Shown: piece by piece, positions 32,943 through 40,739 of the stretch
Layout: each line of letters begins with the position of its first letter
Numbering within the stretch: the first letter of the stretch is position 1
Assembly (NCBI GenBank): GCA_019649035.1
Contig: BMAT01001480.1
Coordinates: 291,173 to 331,911, forward strand
From: Elysia marginata
Taxonomy: Eukaryota > Mollusca > Gastropoda > Plakobranchidae
Direction: 5' to 3'
Length of the DNA: 40,739 bases
Translations under genes and position numbers: made by a program
The notes under the pieces: generated by a model
The model's input: the letters and a program-made list of their open reading frames with translations, nothing else
Told to the model about the DNA's origin: nothing
Databases searched by the model: none

Positions 32943-33077
32943 ATGCTACATAAGATTAAGTTAGCCGCCATCTCGTGTGTTTTTCTCTCCTTTTTCAACA
33001 TAATAACAGTGAGTGCAAAAGCGGTTGTATGTGACAAGAGGATAATTCAGCCTTTTATGAGAAGAAAATTATACTGA
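32943..33077 (+). CDS. putative small secreted peptide or signal-peptide exon
   Basis: A 44-codon open frame with ATG at 32943 (A at -3). Residues 1-6 are MLHKIK; residues 7-26 are hydrophobic (LAAISCVFLSFFNIITVSA) and end in an acceptable signal peptidase site (VSA or SAKA). The remaining ~17 residues, VVCDKRIIQPFMRRKLY, have one Cys and two dibasic pairs (KR, RR) of the kind cut in prohormones. Alternatively the frame is an exon ending at ACA|GTGAGT (GT at 33009), just before the cleavage site. No family match is recognised. Short hydrophobic frames are common in AT-rich DNA, so this stays tentative. Confidence 0.25.
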   Translation: MLHKIKLAAISCVFLSFFNIITVSAKAVVCDKRIIQPFMRRKLY

Positions 33078-33707
33078 GGGCCACTGCAAAACCGTGTACG
33101 ACCTTTTATTTGAATATAAATTTAACAGGGTAGTTAAATTTTTGCAATTTTATCTATTCCTATTAACTTCATCTCTATGTACATAGAAAAACGACGTAAA
33201 CATCTTATTTATATAAGCAATGCCTACAGGTTCTTCATATGACAAAAGAAGATAAGAACTCTTTGATCTTTAACATATTATATGGATAAAACTAAGACAT
33301 TTAAATGAATTCTTTTCAGATACTCTAGCATTTACTGATTGAATAGGAGCCCGGTGTTAGATTATTGATATTATAGGCGAGTGAACGCTTTTATTCTATG
33401 TTAGTTCCCTGGTCAATGCGTTAGTTTAGACTTGTCATCTAATTGAAAACATAGGATTATCACTCAGATTTTGTTTTGAACCTGTCCGTTTAGTCATTGA
33501 GCTCCTTGTTATCTCGTGGTTGTTTATTTTACGGCACTAGTTTTTGGTGAATTTGACAATTTTTTAAAAACCTATTTAGTAAGAAAATGTTTCGTATTAA
33601 TATAGGTTAAATAGCTAAAAATGGTTCTTGCATGCATAAAATTTTTTCGTTGTTGTTTTCTACCGGATATAGATATTGTTGTAAAATATCACTCAAGATC
33701 GAAATTC

Positions 33708-33768
33708 AATAAATTTTTTCTGTCTGTTTTGTTTTTTGATTATTTTGTGTGTGTTGTTGTTGTTTTTT
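33708..33768 (+). promoter_or_regulatory. candidate polyadenylation site
   Basis: AATAAA at 33708-33713 followed by a T/GT-rich stretch including TGTGTGTGTTGTTGTTG, the usual downstream element. AATAAA is frequent by chance in such AT-rich DNA and no upstream terminal exon is established. Confidence 0.25.
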
Positions 33769-33954
33769 TAACCTGTATTTAAACGATTGTATTTTCATAC
33801 AACGCCAAAATTGTAATGAATTCCATATCTCTAAGTTAGTCCGTTTAATCTTGGCGGGTTTTTAAAGTTTTGAGAACATCAGATTTAAAGAACCCTAACA
33901 AAAATTCAGAGTGTCAAAAACATCTGGCTGTCTGCTTCAACTTTCTCGTAGCAT

Positions 33955-34230
33955 CCAATGCGGGGCGGGTGTTTCCTTATCGTGCTCGCGCTACTCAGCG
34001 GCGCCTTCAGGCACAGATCTAAACCTGGCTGATGTCAAGTAATTTAAATCTCCGTCCCCAGCCCAACAAATCAACTACAATTTTGTGCTAGGCGGAAGAC
34101 TGCCAGGGGGGATACTGCGCACCGGAAGCCGATTCTTAGATTACCACGGAGAGAACCAGCGAAAAAAACTCATTTCGTCTTAATCGAGGTCTCTGCGTGG
34201 CCAAATATCATAAACATTTTGAGCATCTTG
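33955..34230. other. GC- and CpG-richer patch
   Basis: Contains GCGGGGCGGGTG, CTCGCGCTACTCAGCGGCGCC and GCGCACCGGAAGCCG in otherwise AT-rich DNA. It could be a promoter or exon edge, or part of an unrecognised repeat. No open frame supports coding. Confidence 0.35.
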
Positions 34231-37200
34231 GTGTTTGAAGGGTCCTCTAGCTTTATCGTTTCAGGGGGGTTTATGCTTCCCGAGTTATACGTGTGATGAA
34301 CATTCATACAGTCTACGTGGAATGATTAGATAGATAACGCATACCAATAAAAAGAAGTCTCAAGCTGAAATAAACACCATCGCTAAAATAATTTTGAGGC
34401 GCCAATTTCATTTTTGACTATGGTTAGATATGATCCAAAAAGTGTAAATATTTGGAAATATAATCGTAGCAAATTGCACTAGATTTTACAATACTTCTGT
34501 TCCTAACCACATTGAAGAAGAAAACTGCAACCAAAAAAAAACAACTTTTGATCGTTTCTTAACAGATTTGAACGATGATGTGATAAATTGGACCATAAGA
34601 AAAATCTTCATTAGCTTACTGGTTTTAGGAGAGTCGAAGCATCGGGACATCTATAACTTTGCTTTAATAATTTGACATTTTTAGAGGTTTGAACGCTATT
34701 TGTGGGTTGGATCATTTTGTGCGGGTTCAAAGTAATTCACGAGAGTAACAGTCTAGCGAATAAAATCAGATTGCCCTTTAGTTACAAAGTAAAGACATAT
34801 GGTTAACATTTATACGACATGTGTATGGTATAGATTTAACTCACTGGTTATATCTTGTCGACTGATTTAAATATTCAGAAACCTACTGACTCGTAAATTT
34901 GTTCGGCTCGAGTTTTCATTGTTTAGATTTTGTAAATGAACAACAACAAACAAAAAACTTAACTGAAAAAGCTGCTCAAATCAAGCACATTATCTGTGTT
35001 GTATTATCTTGATGAAAGAGTTTCAAAATTGATGTATTTTAGATAAATCTGGAGGTCCGGACGATCTATGCCGAAAATTCCTACAAAAACACCTATCAGC
35101 GGTCTGCCTTCACTGTCACCCCTATCTTTAGGTTTCCGCTAAAGACAAGTAAGATTTCAAAGAAATGGAAAACGGTACACCCATGATAATTAAATGACTC
35201 GAGAATTGTTGAGATTAAAATTAAGTGAATCTTTGAAAAGCTTAAGTTAAACAGAATTCTAGCTTAATTGTAACTGTATTATTACTCTTCTGTACGGACT
35301 GCGCTTATCAAAGAGTAAGAAGATCGAGGGTGCTGGACTGATTTTGTTGGCAATGATTGACGAACACCTCTGGACACTAGAACCCGTATGCAAAACTTCG
35401 CTTCATAGTTTTCCCTGATTTCTTCTTATACTACTTAGTCTTATACCCTTGTGAAAATGGTTTTGAAAATGAAGGTAAGCGCAAATATTACTTTACGGTT
35501 GCTTGTTTCCTCAAATTCTACTTGACAGCATGTCGAGTTTAATGTTGTTGCCTCAGATTCCTTTGTTATCAACACTGCTGCCCCTATCGCTGAGTTCTTT
35601 GTTTTGTATATTACATACACCAACAACTACACAAGTTTTTGTTCCGAGACTTGCTGATGACTGTTCTATTCAACGTCTGCTAAAGATCATTTTATCCCTC
35701 AGAAATATATAGCATTTGAATGTTGTGCCAGGACAACGATCTTTTGTTAGAGACAACAAAAAAAATGAATAAGTAATTCAAATCACAGCAAAGAAAACAC
35801 CTTTGTTTCCTCTAAAAAGTAAAGGTGTAAGTAAAGGTGAGTGAAACAAGTAACTTGAGGTAATTATTGACAAAAACTGCTGAACTGAAATCCACAATCT
35901 TATGAAATATGCCAAAATGGCAACCGAAGGCCATTATTATTTCCTAAGAACTCCAATTTGTTGAATGCCAACAAAAATAATTATGTTTTACAAAGCAATT
36001 GAGCAAAGCGTGACCACCTATGGTATGAACTGATCGGAGTCGTAACAATGTGCAAAGTCAACGACAAAAACCGACTTGTAAGAAAATTTATATAAAAAAA
36101 AGAATTAAGAGGGAAAACGTTCATCCATCTTTCGGTACGAACAATGTTAATAAAGTTAAAACCATTGTAATCGATACGATCTGTCCTTTACAGGCAAAGT
36201 TTCTCATATCACCTCGCAGTTGGAAATTTCTACAAACAACAACTAAAGCCGGGAGATTTCGGAAATTATCGGTCCCTCTGCTCTCTGAGCTTTTGAGAAG
36301 ATGTAGGTCCCATTTCATTTTAATACTTCAAAAATTCGATATGTGTAAAATTAGTTTTGCTGTGTTATTATTTTGTCTGCTGTTGTTTAATTTCCTACCT
36401 GTTGAATCGTTTCCTTGTTAAAAGGATAATTAATAAGTAGTGAGCAGAATGTTTTAGGTAGTAAGTATACCTGAACTGTCCCCAAGAGGATTTTCTTACT
36501 GGCATAAAGAAAGAAATCTTATGTTATCCTATCTTACATTACCATATTTTAATTAGATTTATAAAGAATTATCGTATGTTACCCTATGTCAAGTCAAAAG
36601 CGTTAATACGATTAATGCAATAAAATGGCGTGAACAGGAAGTTGTTTCTAAAATGTTTATAGGAGCTTTCGTTTTTAAATGTTCAGAAAATAAAAGTTAA
36701 TTGATTTTGCTCAAAATGAAAATTGGTTTCAACATAAAGGATCTATTTTTTCTTTCCATGAGACAGGCAATGCCCTTCAAATTAATTAAAGAAAACTGTA
36801 TATGGCTGGCACAGAAGTAAGCATAACACACAGAGCTGAAAATAAAAGGAAATGGCACCCAACACCTAGACTAGATCTAGGCGTAATACATGTTCTATAT
36901 TAAGATACCTTCTTTGTTTGATCCAAATGTAGACTGTTCAAATTTATTTCTAGATGAAGCTCAAAGTTTAGACTCTTAATATAGACTCTAGATTTAGATC
37001 TACTCTAAATTGTACACAATTCAACCAACGAAGAGAAAGAAATTATTCTTTATGTGTGTTCTTCCGCCTCTCATCTTGAAAAAAATGATTATAAATCTAA
37101 GTTCCTGTCAGCGCCTACGCTGTAAAAATAACCAATAAAATATTATATATTATTACTATTATAATTATTATTATTTTTGTTATGATTACTTTTAATGAAT

Positions 37201-37800
37201 TGCCTAATTCATTAATTAAATGTTAGACTTGCATAGAAAGAGAATCTCTTCTTAGAAATATGTCCAGAAAAGGTTGATTATATTATAAATGTTACCGATT
37301 AATGTGTATGTAACCGGCTTAGTCTTTGAAATCAGATTCGTATAAAAGCGTAATCATTACCATATTCTGCATACCACTGTACTGAGCTGGAAGTGCGTCG
37401 AAGTCAGCCTTTCCAATAATGTTGAAATATGATTATCATTGCCTGGTAAAGAAATAAAAACTACAAATCAATTTGTCGTCATTTTCTTCTTGATATGATC
37501 ATCATTTGTTGGTACTGGTTATATCTTACTATGATCTGCATCGCCATCTTTAGATTTAACCAAGGAAAAACAATTTCTGGTTCATAAGGAAAACTTTTCC
37601 CACGAAGAAAGATGTTTTGCAGCACTCAGATGTTTCCATAAACTTTCCATGTACAAAGGGCGACCGAGAAGTACTGAGGTAATGGCCATAGCTGTTAAAT
37701 AAAACCATATAATTCTTATGTAAAGTTATTCGATTTAGTTTCCCCCAACCATGTTTTAGCATCATGACTGACAGTACAAATGAACGTCATAGACTATAAG
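34231..37800. other. long stretch, nothing firmly recognised
   Basis: Weak signals only. There is a mini-exon-like ATG at 35458 before a GTAAGC donor, and a hydrophobic 26-codon frame at 36341-36421 that resembles a signal peptide but stops at once (it is the end of a 123-aa open frame from 36050). A TATAAAAG lies at 37341. Clusters of CTAGATC occur at 36865-37005 and an ATT-rich tract at about 37140-37180. Confidence 0.4.
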
Positions 37801-38690
37801 ATGGCAGTTCCTGTGAAAGACTTGTCAAAGCCAGGGATCTAAGCTATTGTGTGTAAATGGAGGGAGCATCACGGTTATAATTCTATGGCAAAGTCCAGGT
37901 TCTGGCAAAGGTGTTCTTGTTTGAAAGACAAATGTGCAAGTCTGGAAGATAAACCGAGCTTAGACTTGCCATCATGCAACCTCAACAGTTAGAGAAAACG
38001 TTACTCGGGTGTATAAGCTTTTTAAATATGACTGGAGAATAAAGATAAGAGATGTGTCCGTGATGAAACTTTAAATTCTCGAGAGCTCTACTTGTGAAAT
38101 CGTTATTGACATATTTGAATACAAAAGATTGCTGTTAGGTGGGTCCCCCAAACGTTATCGTAGTACCAAACGGTATAAAATTATGAGTCAAATTCGCCAT
38201 GATCTTCTGAATGCTTAAAATCCTAAAGTTGTTGTTGAGGCTGTTTGGGATGCTCAAGTAAGAAATAAGTTGACTGGAAATTTCATAACTGGGCACGAAA
38301 TGTCAATCTTTCACACTAACCCTCAAAGTAGCCACGGGTTTAGAGATATCTGTCATCGCCTGTCTCCAAAAAAGTTAAAAGTTCAAGCAAAAATTGACCT
38401 TTCAATACGTAGCAGCATTCATTTTGAAATCAAAAGGCATACTTCTGTTCAATGCTTTGTCCTAGGGAAAAGTGTATCTAGATCTTATATATTGCGAAAA
38501 ACTTAACCGGTTAAGAGATGCGATTCGCCGAAAACGATTTAGACTTGCATTAAAAGGCGTTGTTATTAAGCATGACAATGCAACTCACACACAGCAAAGC
38601 TTTCAACAAGCCGTCGCAAATAGGAATGGAAATTCTACCTCATCCAGCCTTTAGTGTAGACTGGTCATGCACCACTTTTTTACCTTTTTA
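37801..38690 (+). pseudogene. old mariner-type transposase relic
   Basis: A second, unrelated and much older mariner relic, in the plus orientation and several frames. In order: ATG 37801, then a stop at 37840, then WREHHGYNSMAKSRFWQ and LKDKCASLEDKPSLDLPS, matching the mariner N-terminal DNA-binding domain and its S(L/V)EDxPRxGRP linker. RENVTRVYKLFKYDWRIKIR corresponds to the second helix-turn-helix. The catalytic block follows: FITGHEMSIFHTNP, where His (38294-38296) replaces the first Asp; SPKKLK; RLRDAIRRKR; KHDNATHT with the second Asp kept (38574-38576); and ILPHPAFSVDWSCTTF, where Thr occupies the third Asp position (38674-38676). Multiple stops and frameshifts. The C-terminus and terminal inverted repeats were not found. 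Confidence 0.85.
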
Positions 38691-38797
38691 GACTATCAAT
38701 CTGTCATTTAAGTGGCGCAAAGCCTGGTACTGGTGATAACACCATTTAGGAAGTTCAATACTGATTTTTCAAGCTTGACGAGAAATTTTTACATTTC

Positions 38798-38835
38798 TTT
38801 TTTTTTTTTTTTTTTTTTTTTTTTGGGGGGGGGGG
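38798..38835. repeat. poly-T followed by poly-G
   Basis: About 27 T (38798-38824) then 11 G (38825-38835). Such homopolymers are prone to sequencing length error. Confidence 0.95.
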
Positions 38836-38839
38836 TTGA

Positions 38840-40268
38840 CTATATTTTCCTTTACGCTGGCAAATGTATTTGCTTCATGAGATTCGCATTGAAAACTGAC
38901 TAAAAATCAAGTCTTAATTGAGTGCAAGATTAGAGAAGGTCCTCTTAAATCTTTTTGGCTTGCTTCTATTTTCTCATTACATTTCGGACACCCTTCGTAG
39001 TTTATGAGTTACTTCTAAATTTCATTAGTATGAGGAAAAAAATATTCAAATTGAGCTACTATTTTATGTATACTTGAAAATGATTTTGTTAGGGTCATGG
39101 GAAGTTGAGTAGACTGAATGCTTCCTAGGTATGTGCCCGATTACGGGTCGTTAACACCCCCAAGTTTCGGGATAATTTTCAATCTCCTAATTTAGATCTT
39201 TATACTTGGCTTATAAATATTCAGTGGTTTCAAACGAGTCCTGCATCGAGAAAAAAAGGTTTTTATACATAAATGGACCTTTTCTGTTTACTATCACTCT
39301 CTGTCTCTATCAATTTGTTTCTTTTTTACTTTTTTTCTACCCATCCATCTCTCCCTATTTCTTAATGTCTGTCTTTCTCTCTTTTGTGGGGCCTATAATC
39401 CAGCACCCATCGTTTGGGAGTTTAAGGACTCTAAACATAGGTCTTATGTACGGTAATAACGGCTTTTTCCATCTTACGTCCTGTGTCTGAAAGTTACGCT
39501 AGTTCAAAATCTTTTTATATTGGGTCATAGTCTGCGCTATGTCAAGATTGGTCGGGATAAAAGCATTAACGTTTGTTTTCTTGCCCTAGTATGCACTTTA
39601 ACATACTGACTGTTTTTTGTGGTCGCCGTTGTTACTAAACAAGGACAAGGTACTTACTGTGCAAATATCTTTTTTTTTCTAAATAAGGTTTCAGATAAAT
39701 TTGCAACTTGTTAAAACCTTTACACAACGATCAGTTTTTGCTCTTTAAAACAAGTTGTTAAAGTTAAAAATTAGTAAAACAAATGATAATAAAAAACACA
39801 CGCGTAGCTCGACGGACTGATTTATTGAAACCTGGAGAGATGCAGGCCGAAAAATAGGTGATGAGTAGTAACAGTGGTTTGAAAATATTTTAATGTTGTG
39901 CTTGAAAAACCTGTGTAGATTGAAAAAGACAGCGCATCACTCTCAGAAAAGGCTAGCGCAGGTATTTTTTAAGCTGTGATGATTTTAGACAAAAATACAT
40001 TATATAAACTAGCATAAGATACGAGGAGCTTAGGTCGAAAAAGATCTAGGTCTTAAGCAGATTTTAAGGGAAAGGTTTACAGAAAACGTATGAGGAAAAT
40101 CTATACTCTTAGAGCAATGAACTTACCGCAGTGTGATGAGTCTCTTAAGGAACAGAAGCCAGACTGAATAACAAAGGTTTGAATAATGAATGACGAGGGA
40201 CATACAATCCAATGTGTAATATAAATGAGACTAATCCAACAAACAGTCTCAGCAGTTAGCCTGATTTG
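38840..40268. other. nothing recognised
   Basis: AT-rich, with a pyrimidine-rich part around 39295-39385. The 94-aa frame at 39206-39490 follows that bias and shows no family feature. Confidence 0.4.
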
Positions 40269-40269
40269 G

Positions 40270-40316
40270 TTTTTCTCTCTTCCTCCTCTTACTTCTTTCT
40301 TCGTTCGTTCTCTCAG
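40270..40316 (+). promoter_or_regulatory. candidate 3' splice site with long polypyrimidine tract
   Basis: About 45 nearly uninterrupted pyrimidines ending in CTCTCAG (AG at 40315-40316), an excellent acceptor. No branch point was singled out. It could equally be a CT-biased simple sequence that happens to end in AG. Confidence 0.4.
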
Positions 40317-40447
40317 GTTGCCGATGCCCTTTCGCAGAAGATGGTGAAGTGTATAAACTTTGCCAGAATGTCACCATTGATTCTTCTTGTTTGAGGGTTG
40401 TTTTTTATTTCTTTCATTTAAGTACCTTTTCAGTGAAAACCAATTAA
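40317..40447 (+). CDS. candidate 3' terminal coding exon
   Basis: Behind the acceptor at 40316, the frame starting at 40319 is open for 42 codons to TAA 40445-40447 and begins CRCPFAEDGEVYKLCQN, then VTIDSSCL, with four Cys in the first 25 residues. That fits an extracellular cysteine-bonded domain with an NVT glycosylation site, but the last 17 residues look like translated non-coding DNA. In the competing frame from 40317 the sequence reads VADALSQKM, resembling the Ty3/gypsy RNase H end (VADALSRK), then soon stops. No other retroviral-type domain is nearby. Neither reading is secure and no family is assigned. Confidence 0.25.
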
Positions 40448-40739
40448 TTTTCTGAAGCAAACATTATTTGCAATTCTTTTGTTATTGCTTGTCAAAGTGC
40501 AAAGGTGTTTGTGCCAAGTTTTCATTTTGTGTGGCTCGATTTACGGGCTAGAATTCTGTTTTCGTCTTGATGTTTTTCGTTGTTGATTAAGTTTTCAGTT
40601 TGTATGTATTTTGCTTGTCATAATTATATATTTTTTCTTTTGAAATTTCATAAAGGCTTACGTAAATGTCTATGTCAGTTTTATAAAGATCTGCGTTGTA
40701 CAAAAAGTTCTGCAAGTTAAGTGCACCATCCACGCAGGG

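Noticed and set aside
34105..34130. Resemblance of CTGCCAGGGGGGATACTG to the start of U1 snRNA
   Set aside because: Similarity covers about 15 bases only; the rest of the U1 structure and the 5' splice-site-pairing sequence are absent.
35458..35482. Mini-exon-like ATG with six codons then GTAAGC
   Set aside because: Six codons carry no testable information.
36050..36421. 123-aa plus-strand frame ending in a signal-peptide-like stretch
   Set aside because: The hydrophobic stretch is C-terminal in the long frame and the frame stops immediately after it; no donor or acceptor supports an exon.
37341..37348. TATAAAAG promoter candidate
   Set aside because: TATA strings are frequent in this AT-rich DNA and no gene follows; the next feature is a dead mariner relic.

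Overview
This is animal nuclear DNA, AT-rich by eye and dominated by repeats. It holds animal mariner elements, an animal-type Helitron, a non-LTR reverse transcriptase, several tRNA-headed SINEs, many simple-sequence arrays and consensus GT/AG splice sites. There are no operons and no bacterial ribosome binding sites. The mix, plus recurrent TCTAGATC-type motifs, suggests a lophotrochozoan, most likely a mollusc (perhaps a gastropod). That placement is inference from general knowledge, not proof.

Layout. A CT microsatellite opens the window. At 1.3-2.5 kb lies a DNA transposon with ~65-bp terminal inverted repeats and no recognisable transposase. A 32-33 bp minisatellite sits at 5.0-5.2 kb and a probable antisense retroelement 3' end at 5.84 kb. 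A complete mariner (6842-8175) has near-identical 31-bp ends, a TA target duplication and a transposase broken by two frameshifts and one stop. Next to it is a degenerate Helitron (8.46-10.3 kb) that lost its middle. An antisense non-LTR reverse transcriptase C-terminus follows (11.58-12.1 kb), then diverged ~300-bp repeats, a clean 56-bp satellite (13.1-13.5 kb), a degenerate short tandem (14.8 kb) and a foldback structure (15.1-15.85 kb).

The middle carries two copies of a tRNA-headed SINE (16.9 and 17.3 kb; a headless third copy at 31.2 kb), a long CT tract, a TAC array with a 26-base N gap, and a complete SINE with perfect 13-bp target duplications (23.7 kb). Further right come an AAT array, a reverse-oriented SINE with a tRNA-Ser-like head (28.15-28.35 kb), a GCA/GTA array, a GC-richer patch (34 kb) and a second, much older mariner relic (37.8-38.7 kb).

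Host genes. No complete protein-coding gene is visible. The best host signal is a minus-strand first coding exon (26366-26429) encoding a signal peptide and ending at a textbook splice donor. A short plus-strand secreted ORF (32943-33077) and a possible cysteine-containing 3' exon behind a strong polypyrimidine tract (40317 on) are weaker. The window therefore looks like intergenic or large-intron sequence with one or two exons of secreted-protein genes. I found no evidence of a novel multi-gene system. The less ordinary items are the uncharacterised inverted-repeat transposon, the 36-residue D-D spacing in the mariner transposase, the 56-bp satellite, and the SINE families.
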